From Quadrisphaera sp. INWT6 (GTDB lineage Bacteria > Actinomycetota > Actinomycetes > Actinomycetales > Quadrisphaeraceae), in the NCBI RefSeq assembly GCF_015390235.1, contig NZ_VUOH01000002.1, positions 992,001 through 1,056,000 on the forward strand: a stretch of 64,000 nucleotides of DNA, given 5' to 3'. Positions 16,204 to 24,640 of the stretch are shown here, piece by piece. The translations under genes were made by a program, and so were the position numbers. The notes beneath the pieces were generated by a model, which saw nothing but the letters and a program-made list of their open reading frames with translations, searched no databases and was not told the origin of the DNA. Position 1 is the first letter of the stretch; every line of letters starts with the position of its first letter.

Positions 16204-18243
16204 ATGGTGTTCTACGCCAACCACGCCGGCGGCCGCTCACGCTGGCGCCCACCGGGCCTGCTGTCACTGCCCGAGGACGTCTGGCGCACCCGCCACCGCT
16301 GGGTCACCACCGTCCTGCTGGCCCACCTGCCCCTCCTGGCGGCCTACAGCCTCTACCTGCAGACCACGCTGATCGCCGCTGCGCCGTTGGTCGTCCCGGT
16401 GGTGCTGTACCTGCTCGCCACCGCTGAGCAGCTCACCCGCGGCCGCCTGCGCCTGCCCCGAGCGCTGACCTCCAGCGCCGCCGCCGCTGGGCTCATGGCG
16501 TGCTCCTCCTACCTCGTGTCCGTCTCCGGGGGGTACATCGAGGCCCACTTCCACTTCTTCGTCATGGTTCCCGTGGTCGCGCTGTACGAGGCCTGGGCGC
16601 CGTTCTCGGTCGCTGTGGCCTGGGTGCTGCTCGAGCACGGTCTGGTCGGCACCGTGTGGCCCCACGCCGTCTACGGCCACAGCCACGCCCACATGGACCA
16701 CCCCTGGGCCTTCGCCGCCGTCCACGCCGGCTTCTTCGCCGCCGCGTGCACCGGGTCCCTGACCGCGTGGACCCTGGCCGAGCGCGCCCGGGGGGTCCAG
16801 GCCGACCTCGTGGAGCAGCTGCGCCACCAGACCCTGCACGACGACCTCACCGGCCTGGCCAACCGCGCCCACCTGGCTCAGGCCCTGGACGCCGCCCTGA
16901 CCAGCGGTGACCAGGTCGCCGTCCTCGCCCTGGACCTGGACCGTTTCAAGGAGGTCAACGACACCCTGGGTCATTCCGCTGGTGACGAGCTGCTGCGCGC
17001 GGTCTCCGCACGCGCCACCACGGGAGTCGAGCGCCCCGGACTGCTGGTGCGCCTGGGTGGGGACGAGTTCGCCGTGCTCCTGCCAGGGCTCGACGCCCAG
17101 GAGGCCCTCAGCGTCGCCCAGCGGCTGCGGGCGACCATCGGACGAGTGACCACGCTGAGGAGCGGAGTCAGGAGCGCCGCGACCGACGTCTCGACCGACC
17201 TCTCAGCGCAGGCCCCGGACCAGAACGTCGCGATCAGCATCGACGTCAGCATCGGCATCGCCCACCGCCCGGCCCGGGGCACCGCCGCACCCCTCACGAC
17301 CGTCGAGCTCACCCAGACCGCCGAGGAGCTGCTGCGTGAGGCTGATGTCGCCATGTACGCGGCCAAGCGGTCGGGGGCGGGCACTGCTGTCTACGAGGTC
17401 GACGGCGATGAGCACACCGCGTGCCACCTGGCCACGCTGAAGGACTTCCGCCGCGCTCTGGACGCCGATGACGAGATCGTGGTCCACCTCCAGCCGAAGG
17501 TCTCCCTCGCCGATGGGCGCCTGCTCGGGGTCGAGGCGCTGGCGCGCTGGCAGCACCCCGTGCGCGGCCTGCTGCCCCCGGCGGAGTTCATCGCCATGGC
17601 CACCAGCGCTGACCTCGCCGCACCCTTCACCCGCAAGGTGCTCACCGAGGCGCTCTTCCAGTGCCGCACGTGGCTGCGCCAGGGCCACCGGGTGCCGGTC
17701 TCGGTCAACATCACCGCGCACTGCCTCACGCGTCCCTCCTTCGCCTTCGAGATCGCCGACCTGCTGACCCGTCACGGAGTCCCGGCGGACCTGCTCTGCC
17801 TGGAGATCACCGAGGACACCCTCGTGGTCGACCCGGCAGCGGCTGCGCAGGTGCTGGCGACGTTGAAGGCGACAGGGGTGCGCACCTCGATCGACGACTT
17901 CGGGACGGGGTTCTCCTCGCTGTCCTACCTGCGTCAGCTGCCCATCGACGAGCTGAAGATCGACAGGTCGTTCGTGCTGGCGCTGTTCCCCCGCGGTCTG
18001 CACGAACCCGCCGACGACACCTTGGTGGCGACCATCGTGGACATGGGACACCGCCTGGGGATGCACGTGGTCGCCGAGGGCGTCGAGCGCCTGGAGGAGC
18101 TCGCGGCACTGGCCAGCGTCGGCTGTGACAGCGTGCAGGGCTACCTGCACTGCCCGCCGGTACCGGCGGCACGCTTCCCGCGCGACCTCCTGGCCACGGC
18201 TGCGCGCACCACTCCCTCAGCCGGCTACCAGCTGCACGCCTGA
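16204..18243 (+). CDS. Membrane GGDEF-EAL protein with histidine-rich sensory module
   Basis: 679 residues from ATG 16204 (the open frame extends to 16057). The membrane part has about six helices and the conserved stretch YIEAHFHFFVMVPVVALYEAW plus HSHAHMDHPWAF, a His-rich membrane module seen in actinobacterial signalling proteins. GGDEF is intact (RLGGDEF about 283-289) and lacks an RxxD inhibitory site. EAL is intact (VEALARW about 443, EITEDTL, DDFGTGFSSL, LKIDRSF, AEGVER). It probably turns over c-di-GMP in response to a membrane signal. It follows the PP2C/HATPase gene in the same direction, and the two may share a transcript. Confidence 0.87.
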   Translation: MVFYANHAGGRSRWRPPGLLSLPEDVWRTRHRWVTTVLLAHLPLLAAYSLYLQTTLIAAAPLVVPVVLYLLATAEQLTRGRLRLPRALTSSAAAAGLMACSSYLVSVSGGYIEAHFHFFVMVPVVALYEAWAPFSVAVAWVLLEHGLVGTVWPHAVYGHSHAHMDHPWAFAAVHAGFFAAACTGSLTAWTLAERARGVQADLVEQLRHQTLHDDLTGLANRAHLAQALDAALTSGDQVAVLALDLDRFKEVNDTLGHSAGDELLRAVSARATTGVERPGLLVRLGGDEFAVLLPGLDAQEALSVAQRLRATIGRVTTLRSGVRSAATDVSTDLSAQAPDQNVAISIDVSIGIAHRPARGTAAPLTTVELTQTAEELLREADVAMYAAKRSGAGTAVYEVDGDEHTACHLATLKDFRRALDADDEIVVHLQPKVSLADGRLLGVEALARWQHPVRGLLPPAEFIAMATSADLAAPFTRKVLTEALFQCRTWLRQGHRVPVSVNITAHCLTRPSFAFEIADLLTRHGVPADLLCLEITEDTLVVDPAAAAQVLATLKATGVRTSIDDFGTGFSSLSYLRQLPIDELKIDRSFVLALFPRGLHEPADDTLVATIVDMGHRLGMHVVAEGVERLEELAALASVGCDSVQGYLHCPPVPAARFPRDLLATAARTTPSAGYQLHA

Positions 18244-18833
18244 CGGCGGCCGCACCCCTCGGCCCCCCGGCCAGCAGGTGCGGACGACGGGAAGGTCTGG
18301 TCGGCTGCCTCGGCAGGTCCGTCGGGACGTCGCGGGCCCCGGCGGGCGCTCGACCGGGCACCGCGGGCTGCGTCCACCGGTGGTGAGGAGCGGTACGACT
18401 CGGCGTGCCCTCCAGCGGTGCACGGCGTCGAGACGGCGTGGGAGCGGACCCCGGAGGTGCAGTCGCCGGGCACGACGGCCAGCCCAGGAGGCACACCCCG
18501 CACCCGCGTCGGGATGCCCGACACGGCTCTCGTCGTCCTGCCCGCAGCCGTGCGCCCGGCCTGGTGGACTCCGATGAGCTGCTCCCGCGTCCGTGAGACA
18601 CCAGCCCCGGTCAGCGGGCTGAGGCGCATCAGACGCAGGACGACGGGACGGGACGCCTGCCGGCCGTCCCTCGATCCGCGGGTCGGAGGTCGACGGGGCG
18701 CACCGCCTCACGCTGCCGTTGCGGGTCGTGTCCGACGGACGTCAGTCAGCGCGCCCTCGACGGCTGGGCCCAGCTCGTCGTCGCGCGGGGCCGCACCTGG
18801 GCCCTCGCTCGAGACTGCGAGCGCAGGGGGCGC
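18244..18833. other. 590-base gap containing a decayed tRNA-fragment repeat
   Basis: No gene is supported. Apart from the third repeat copy at 18590-18715 nothing recognisable is present. It marks the change from the accessory left part to the core-like genes that start at 18834. Confidence 0.5.
18590..18715 (+). repeat. Degenerate third copy (C) of the tRNA-fragment repeat
   Basis: It shares with copies A and B the blocks GTGAGACACCAGCCC, CAGCGG-CTGAG, GGGACGGGACGCCT and CGATCCGCGGGTCG. After that the T arm has decayed (GGAGGTCGACGGGGCGC) and would no longer pair. Same orientation as A and B. It bounds a second segment (14.1-18.6 kb) that holds the PP2C/HATPase and GGDEF-EAL genes. Confidence 0.5.
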
Positions 18834-19724
18834 TCACGCCTCGATCTCGGTGAGGACGTGCGGCACCTCCGCGCCCAGCTCGCGGGCGAGGAACCCCAGG
18901 CGACCGACGCTCGCCGCGAGGCGGTCACCGGCCCGCCCGTGCAGGTGCACCCCCCACACCGCGGCCTGCGCCGGGCTGGCGCCCCGGGCCGCGAGCCCGG
19001 TGACCAGCCCCGCCTGCACGTCCCCGCTGCCGGAGGCGCCCAGACCCGCCCCGCCGGCCTGGTCGACCCACAGGCGGCCCTCGGCGTCGGAGGTCCACGA
19101 CTCCTCCCCGCCCGCGGCGACGACGACGCCCTCGCTGGTGGCCAGCTCGCGGACGTGGCTCGCCGGGTCGGCCGTGACCGCGTCCCGCTCCACGCCCAGG
19201 GTGAGCGCGAGCTCGGTGGGGTTCGGGGTCAGCAGCGCCCGCGCGCCGGTGCGGCGCAGCGCGCCGCGCGAGGCGCCCACCCAGGCGTGCGCCGCGGCGT
19301 CCAGCACGAGCACCCCCACGTCGCCGAGGCGCGGCAGCACGCGCTCGCACAGCTCCCGGGCGACGTCCACGTCGCGGATGCCGGGGCCCACCAGGACGGC
19401 CGCCGCGCCGTCCGCGGTGGAGACGACCTCGTCGGCCGCGTCCGGGTCGACGTCGCCACCGGGGCCCTGCGGCAGCCCGACGACGAGGGCCTCCGGCAGC
19501 GCCACCGCGAGCGCGGGGGCGACGGAGGCGGCCGTGACGACCTGCAGCTTGCCGGCGCCCGAGCGCAGCGCGGCCTCGGCGGCCAGCAGGACCGCCCCGG
19601 GCGTCTGGTCGCTGCCGCCGACGATGACGACCCGCCCGCGCGCGTCCTTGCCACCGCCGGCGGCTGGGAGGGGCCACGCGCGCAGCACGGCGGAGGTGAC
19701 GGTGGTGGCCTCAGTGGGGGACAT
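18834..19724 (-). CDS. nnrD: ADP-dependent (S)-NAD(P)H-hydrate dehydratase
   Basis: 296 residues of the YjeF C-terminal / ribokinase-like fold. It repairs hydrated NADH and NADPH using ADP. Diagnostic parts are GRVVIVGGSDQTPGA (N-terminal nucleotide loop), LVGPGI, LTPNPTELALTLG and GASGSGDVQAGLVTG, which holds the catalytic aspartate and anion hole. The N-terminal epimerase domain (NnrE) found in fused versions is absent and may lie elsewhere. The start overlaps the stop of the histidine phosphatase gene by 14 bases, forming a two-gene operon. Confidence 0.9.
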   Translation of the reverse strand: MSPTEATTVTSAVLRAWPLPAAGGGKDARGRVVIVGGSDQTPGAVLLAAEAALRSGAGKLQVVTAASVAPALAVALPEALVVGLPQGPGGDVDPDAADEVVSTADGAAAVLVGPGIRDVDVARELCERVLPRLGDVGVLVLDAAAHAWVGASRGALRRTGARALLTPNPTELALTLGVERDAVTADPASHVRELATSEGVVVAAGGEESWTSDAEGRLWVDQAGGAGLGASGSGDVQAGLVTGLAARGASPAQAAVWGVHLHGRAGDRLAASVGRLGFLARELGAEVPHVLTEIEA

Positions 19725-20484
19725 CGGCGCCGGGCTCCTCGGTGACGGCCGCCGTCGAGGCCTCGACGGCGGCGGTGTCGGCGTAGCGGACCAGGCGGAC
19801 GCCGTCCGGCCCCGTCGCGTAGCGGGTCAGGGCGCAGTTGGGCTGCGGGTCGTCGTGGTCGATGCGGACCGCCTCCTCCGGGTCCAGCCCCTCCAGCACG
19901 ATGCGGAAGGCCATGACCACGGCCTGGTGGGTCACGAGCAGGAGGCGCTCGCCCTCGTGCCGGGGCAGGGCGGTGGCGACCACGCCGCGCACCCGGCCGA
20001 CGACGTCCGCCCAGCTCTCCCCGCCCGGCGGGCGGTACCAGACCTTGCCCAGGCGCCGGCGGCGCTCGGCCTCCTCGGGGTGGCGGGCGAGGATGCCGTG
20101 ACCGGTCAGCCCGTCCAGGACGCCGAGGTCGCGCTCGCGCAGCCGCTCGTCGCCCGTGACGGGCAGGTCGAGGCCCCCGGAGGCCAGCGCGCTCGCGAGG
20201 GTCTCGCGCGCGCGGCGGTAGGGGGAGACCAGGACGCGCGTGGGGCGCTCGGACTCCGGCAGTCCCGCGAGCCAGCGGCCCACGGCACCCGCCTGGTCGC
20301 GCCCGCGGGCGCTCAGCGGCACCTGGGAGTCGGGGGTGTCCAGGTCCAGCGCCTCCGCGCCGGCGGCCCAGGCCGCCTCGCTGGCGAGGTTGCCCTCGCT
20401 CTCGCCGTGGCGGAGCAGCCAGAGGGCTGCGGGGAAGGGGTCCCCGGGGCGCACCGCCGGCTCGGCGGGTACTTCAGGCAACAC
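19711..20484 (-). CDS. Histidine phosphatase (phosphoglycerate mutase-like)
   Basis: 257 residues from the GTG at 20484, chosen because a paralogue at 43006-43767 begins the same distance before the catalytic motif. The open frame extends upstream to 20679 with no similarity. The phosphorylated histidine is in LLRHGESEGN. SPYRRARETL, RLRERDLG and LVTHQAVVM give the arginines, glutamate and second histidine of the active site. The substrate is unknown. The C-terminus overlaps nnrD, so the two are cotranslated. Confidence 0.87.
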   Translation of the reverse strand: MLPEVPAEPAVRPGDPFPAALWLLRHGESEGNLASEAAWAAGAEALDLDTPDSQVPLSARGRDQAGAVGRWLAGLPESERPTRVLVSPYRRARETLASALASGGLDLPVTGDERLRERDLGVLDGLTGHGILARHPEEAERRRRLGKVWYRPPGGESWADVVGRVRGVVATALPRHEGERLLLVTHQAVVMAFRIVLEGLDPEEAVRIDHDDPQPNCALTRYATGPDGVRLVRYADTAAVEASTAAVTEEPGADVPH

Positions 20485-20772
20485 CCGGTCGACGCTAACG
20501 GCGGCCGAGCGGGTGCGCCCGGCGACTCCGCACCCGCGGGACCGCCACCGCGTCCCCCGAATGAAGTACGCAGAGGCAATCAAGATCTCGCCGGAGTCGC
20601 CGATGGATGTGGTGTCGGGCTGGGGGGCCCGACGATCGGGGGGAGAGGCGCCCTTCGCCACCAGGCGGAGGGCGCCCACCCGGGCGCTCGAGGAACCCCA
20701 AGATCGTTTGACAGGGCAACTAGCCTTCGCTCACCACCGGCGACGACGCCGGTCTGAGTCCGGGGGGACCCT

Positions 20773-21903
20773 GTGCACCGCTCGATCCGACGCATCCTCG
20801 CCGCGAGCGCCGCCTCGGCCGTGGCGGCAGCCGGCCTGGTGGCCGGGGCGCTGCCGGCGTCCGCGGCGACGGCGCTGCCCACCGACCTGCTGCGCCAGCT
20901 CGTCGTGGAGCCGGAGTCGAACAGCCCGGCCTACAGCAGGGACTACTTCGAGCACTGGGTCGACGCGGACCGCGACGGCTGCGACACCCGCCGCGAGGTC
21001 TTGGAGCAGGAGTCGACGGTCCCCGTCCGGCAGGGCTCCCGCTCCTGCAGCCTCACCGGCCAGTGGGTCAGCTACTACGACGGCGCCACCACAGCGAACA
21101 CCGCCGACCTCGAGATCGACCACGCCGTCGCGCTGTCCGAGGCCTGGCGCTCCGGAGCCCGGAGCTGGAACGCCGACCAGCGCCGCGCCTTCGCCAACGA
21201 CCTCGACTCCGCCCCCACCCTGGTGGCCGTCTCCTCCGCCTCCAACCAGGCCAAGGCCGACAAGGACTTCGCCGAGTGGCGGCCCCCGGCGGGCGGTGCC
21301 GCGACCTGCCGCTTCGCCGTCGAGCAGGTCCAGGTCAAGTACCGCTGGAACCTGTCGGTCGACACCGCCGAGCGCGACGCCCTCGCCGCCTTCCTGCCCT
21401 CCTGCGGCTCCTCCCCCGTCGAGGTGCCCGCCCGGGCCGCCGTCCCCGCCCCCGGCGGCGGCAGCGGGAACCAGGGAGGTGGCGGCGACCAGGGCGGCGG
21501 CGCCGGCACGAACCTCGGTGACCGCCTCAGCGCCGGCCGGTCGATGAGCGGTGGGCAGTGGCTGATGGCGCCGAACGGCCGCTACGGCCTCGCCTTCCAG
21601 GCCGACGGGAACCTCGTCGCCTACGGCCCGGACGACCGCCCGCTGTGGCACGCCGGCACCCACGGCAACCCCGGTGCCCGCTTCACGCTCCAGCAGGACG
21701 GCAACGCCGTCGTCACGGCCTCGGACGGTAGGGTGCTGTGGCACAGCTACACCTGGGGCAGCGGTGGCTCGGTGCTGCGCGCCCAGTCCGACGGCAACGT
21801 CGTCGTCTACCGCAGCAGCGGGGGTCCTGCCTGGTGCTCGGGCTGGGACCAGGGGCAGCGCGCCGGCGCCGGCTCGCGGGGGGTGGGCCTGCTCGGCCGC
21901 TGA
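20773..21903 (+). CDS. Secreted HNH/DUF1524-like nuclease fused to a bulb-type mannose-binding lectin
   Basis: 376 residues. A signal peptide ends near LPASAATA. The next ~180 residues match secreted DUF1524-type HNH endonucleases: EIDHAVALSEAW (catalytic His), then SNQAKADKDFAEW. A Gly/Gln linker follows, then a B-lectin domain with three sugar-site repeats QADGNLVAY, QQDGNAVVT and QSDGNVVVY. The middle one has lost its tyrosine, so two sites look complete. The protein could bind mannose-containing surfaces and cut extracellular or target DNA. The GTG start has a GGGGGG ribosome site. No immunity gene or secretion system is adjacent. Confidence 0.85.
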   Translation: MHRSIRRILAASAASAVAAAGLVAGALPASAATALPTDLLRQLVVEPESNSPAYSRDYFEHWVDADRDGCDTRREVLEQESTVPVRQGSRSCSLTGQWVSYYDGATTANTADLEIDHAVALSEAWRSGARSWNADQRRAFANDLDSAPTLVAVSSASNQAKADKDFAEWRPPAGGAATCRFAVEQVQVKYRWNLSVDTAERDALAAFLPSCGSSPVEVPARAAVPAPGGGSGNQGGGGDQGGGAGTNLGDRLSAGRSMSGGQWLMAPNGRYGLAFQADGNLVAYGPDDRPLWHAGTHGNPGARFTLQQDGNAVVTASDGRVLWHSYTWGSGGSVLRAQSDGNVVVYRSSGGPAWCSGWDQGQRAGAGSRGVGLLGR

Positions 21904-22287
21904 GCCGCACCTGGGCCGGTCGGGGGCTCCGCTGCAGCGCCCCCGTGGGCCTGGTGGCACGATGGGGGCACGTCCTGCTCCTTTCGCCAGGTTGCAGGGC
22001 CAGGTCCCCGTCGGCTTCCACCCGGCGGGGATCGCCTTCTCGTCCGGGAGATCACGTCCGTGCCCCGTCGGCGGTCACCCCGGCCCCGTCAGTGGCATCC
22101 TGGGGACGGGACGGGCCGAGCACCGCACAGCTCGGCGTCAGGCGCCCGTCCGCGCCGGCTCCCGGCGCAGGCCGCGCTGGGCCCCCGCTCAGGGCGGAGA
22201 CCGGTCCTGCCGATGGGACCGTGCGGCGCGCTGCGGCGCTCCGCACGCCGATCGGCTCGTGTGGCACCCCCGTGTTGGAGGACGTAC
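21904..22287. other. 384-base gap between secreted nuclease and SNF2 gene
   Basis: It contains a short hairpin near the left end (listed) and no gene with recognisable features. The frame open upstream of the SNF2 gene is Arg/Pro-rich and is not thought to be coding. The SNF2 promoter should lie here but no convincing boxes were found. Confidence 0.4.
21921..21945 (+). terminator. Hairpin downstream of the nuclease-lectin gene
   Basis: CGGGGGC and GCCCCCG arms (7 bp) with an 11-base loop, 18 bases after the stop codon. No T-tract. Probable terminator. Confidence 0.45.
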
Positions 22288-24603
22288 TTGGCTCGACCCG
22301 GCCAGCGCCGAGCGGACACCCGCCGTGCTGCTCCCACCAAGAAGCAGCCCGCACGCCGCCGCGACGTCGTCTCCGTGATGACGGACACGGTGCGCGACGT
22401 GCAGAACGCCGTGAAGAACGGGCGCGTGACGCCCGCGGTGCGCACCAAGTTCCAGGCCGTCGCGCTGATCCTGCGCGAGGAGCGCGCCCGCGTCCGCGCG
22501 TCCGGCACCAGCGAGGGCCGCCGCAACGAGCAGCTGAAGCGCCTCGACGGGATCGCCACCACGCTGGCGGTCGCCGCCGTCCGCGACGCCGACCTGCTCG
22601 CCCTGCTGGAGGAGGACGCCGTCGTGTCCTCCGCGGCGCTGACCTACAAGCGGGACCTGCTCTCCGCCGCCGGCGTGGCCCCCGAGCCGGAGCCGGAGGA
22701 GGAGCCCGAGGACGTCGCGGCCACCCCCGTCGCCGCTCCCGAGCGCCGCGCCGTGCCGCAGTCGGTCATCTCCCGGCAGCTGGCCAACCCGTTCCTCGCA
22801 CCCGACTTCTCCGCGGTCGCCGCCGCCCCGCAGCGCTCCACCCGACCGCGCCGCCTGGGCCGGTGGGACCTCGTCCCCGCGCTGCTGAGCTCCTTCGAGC
22901 GCGCCTCCGGCGGTGACGTGGCGTGCATGCCGCTGCCCCCGCCCTCGTCGGCGCACACCCCGCGCGGCCTCGAGCTCATGCAGCACCAGGGGCAGGTGGT
23001 CGCCGCGGCCGCGGAGGGCCACCGCACCTTCCTCCTGGCCGACGAGCCCGGCCTGGGCAAGACCGCCCAGGCGCTGCTCGCGGCGGAGGCCGCTGCGGCG
23101 TACCCGCTGCTCGTCGTCGTCCCGAGCGTCGTGAAGACCAACTGGGCCCGCGAGGCCGGCCTGTGGACGCCCCACCGCGCCGCGACCGTGATCCAGGGCA
23201 GCGGCGAGAACATCAACGGCTTCGCCGACGTGGTGATCGTCAACTACGAGGTGCTCGACCGGCACATGGGCTGGCTGGGCGGCTTCGGCTTCCGCGGCAT
23301 GGTGGTCGACGAGGCGCACTTCATCAAGAACACGACCTCGCAGCGCTCCCAGAACGTGCTGGAGATCGCCGACCGGATCCGCTCGCGCACCGTGCGGCCG
23401 CTGATGATGGCGCTGACCGGCACGCCGCTGATCAACGACGTCGACGACTTCCGCGCCATCTGGCGCTTCCTGGGCTGGATCGACGCGGACCGGCCGCTGC
23501 CGCCGCTCATCGACGAGCTGGAGGACGCCGACCTGACCCCGGCGGACCCGGAGTTCTACCCGAACGCCCGGCACGCCGTCATCGACCTGGGCATCGTGCG
23601 CCGCCGCAAGGTGGACGTGGCCGCCGACATCCCGGCCCGCCGGGTGGCCGACCTCCCCGTCGACCTCGACGGCGCCGAGGCCCGCTCCATCCGCGCGGCC
23701 GAGGCGGCCCTCGCGGCCCGGATGGTGGAGCGCTACGAGCGGGCCATGGCCCACCGCGCGGCCTCCGGCATCCCCGTGCACGCCCCCGCCGACCCCGAGG
23801 CCGACGACGACGCGGGCGCGCCCCTCGCCGTCGACCAGCACGACGCGGACGGCTCCGACGCCACCGACACCACGGACCCCGCCGGCACCGGCACCTCCGA
23901 GGTCGTGGACGTCGAGGGCCTCGCCGCGGCGGAGGGCCTGGACGTGGCCGTGGCCGAGGTCGCCGCCATCGACCACGACCTCGTGCGCCGGGTGGCCAGG
24001 GCCGAGCTCAAGGACTCCGCCACCGACACCGGCGAGAACGTCTTCAGCGTGGTGCGGCGCATCGGCCGGGCCAAGGCCGGGCTGGCCGCCGACTACGCCG
24101 CGCAGCTGGCCCGCAGCGCCGGCAAGGTCGTGTTCTTCGCCAAGCACATCGACGTCATGGACGCAGTCGAGGAGTCCTTCACCCGGCAGGGCGTGCGCTT
24201 CTCCTCGGTGCGCGGCGGGCAGACGCCGAGCGCGCGCCAGCAGCAGGTCGACGCCTTCGTCAACGACCCCGACGTCGCCGTGGCGGTCTGCTCGCTGACC
24301 GCGGCCGGCGTGGGCCTCAACCTGCAGGTGGCCTCGAACGTGGTCCTGGCCGAGCTGTCGTGGACCGACGCCGAGCAGACCCAGGCGATCGACCGGGCGC
24401 ACCGCATCGGCCAGACCGAGCCGGTGACGGCGTGGCGGATCATCGCGGCGCAGACGGTGGACGCGCGCATCGCGAAGCTCATCGACAGCAAGGCGGGGCT
24501 CGCGGCGCGGGCCCTGGACGGCTCCGACGAGGAGGTCGCCGCGACCACCGACGTGCAGCTCGAGGTGCTGGTGGCCCTGCTGACGGACGCGCTGCGCGGC
24601 TGA
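22288..24603 (+). CDS. SNF2-family DEAD/DEAH ATPase (SMARCAL1-like)
   Basis: 771 residues from TTG 22288, chosen because a perfect GGAGGA lies five bases upstream. ATG 22378 is an alternative. The N-terminal 200 residues are unassigned. The helicase core has DEPGLGKT (about 252-259), DEAHFIKN (about 341), LTGTPLIND, an acidic insert rich in Asp (about 500-560) and the second RecA domain ending in AIDRAHRIGQ (about 701-710). SNF2 proteins translocate on double-stranded DNA and remodel nucleoprotein. The single-strand annealing or repair role suggested by the SMARCAL1 resemblance is inference. It stands alone transcriptionally. Confidence 0.87.
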   Translation: MARPGQRRADTRRAAPTKKQPARRRDVVSVMTDTVRDVQNAVKNGRVTPAVRTKFQAVALILREERARVRASGTSEGRRNEQLKRLDGIATTLAVAAVRDADLLALLEEDAVVSSAALTYKRDLLSAAGVAPEPEPEEEPEDVAATPVAAPERRAVPQSVISRQLANPFLAPDFSAVAAAPQRSTRPRRLGRWDLVPALLSSFERASGGDVACMPLPPPSSAHTPRGLELMQHQGQVVAAAAEGHRTFLLADEPGLGKTAQALLAAEAAAAYPLLVVVPSVVKTNWAREAGLWTPHRAATVIQGSGENINGFADVVIVNYEVLDRHMGWLGGFGFRGMVVDEAHFIKNTTSQRSQNVLEIADRIRSRTVRPLMMALTGTPLINDVDDFRAIWRFLGWIDADRPLPPLIDELEDADLTPADPEFYPNARHAVIDLGIVRRRKVDVAADIPARRVADLPVDLDGAEARSIRAAEAALAARMVERYERAMAHRAASGIPVHAPADPEADDDAGAPLAVDQHDADGSDATDTTDPAGTGTSEVVDVEGLAAAEGLDVAVAEVAAIDHDLVRRVARAELKDSATDTGENVFSVVRRIGRAKAGLAADYAAQLARSAGKVVFFAKHIDVMDAVEESFTRQGVRFSSVRGGQTPSARQQQVDAFVNDPDVAVAVCSLTAAGVGLNLQVASNVVLAELSWTDAEQTQAIDRAHRIGQTEPVTAWRIIAAQTVDARIAKLIDSKAGLAARALDGSDEEVAATTDVQLEVLVALLTDALRG

Positions 24604-24640
24604 GCCCCCAGCGCCCCCGGCGCTCCAGGTGCAGCCGGCG

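Noticed and set aside
14233-16224. 663-codon minus-strand frame over the PP2C/HATPase gene
   Set aside because: His/Gly/Arg-rich shadow of a GC-rich plus-strand gene with clear domains.
1-18715. Intact prophage or conjugative element in the left part
   Set aside because: No phage structural, relaxase or replication genes and no working integrase were found. Only repeats and a transposase remnant point to mobility.
22189-24402. 737-codon minus-strand frame over the SNF2 gene
   Set aside because: Shadow frame without any domain, while the plus strand has all SNF2 motifs.
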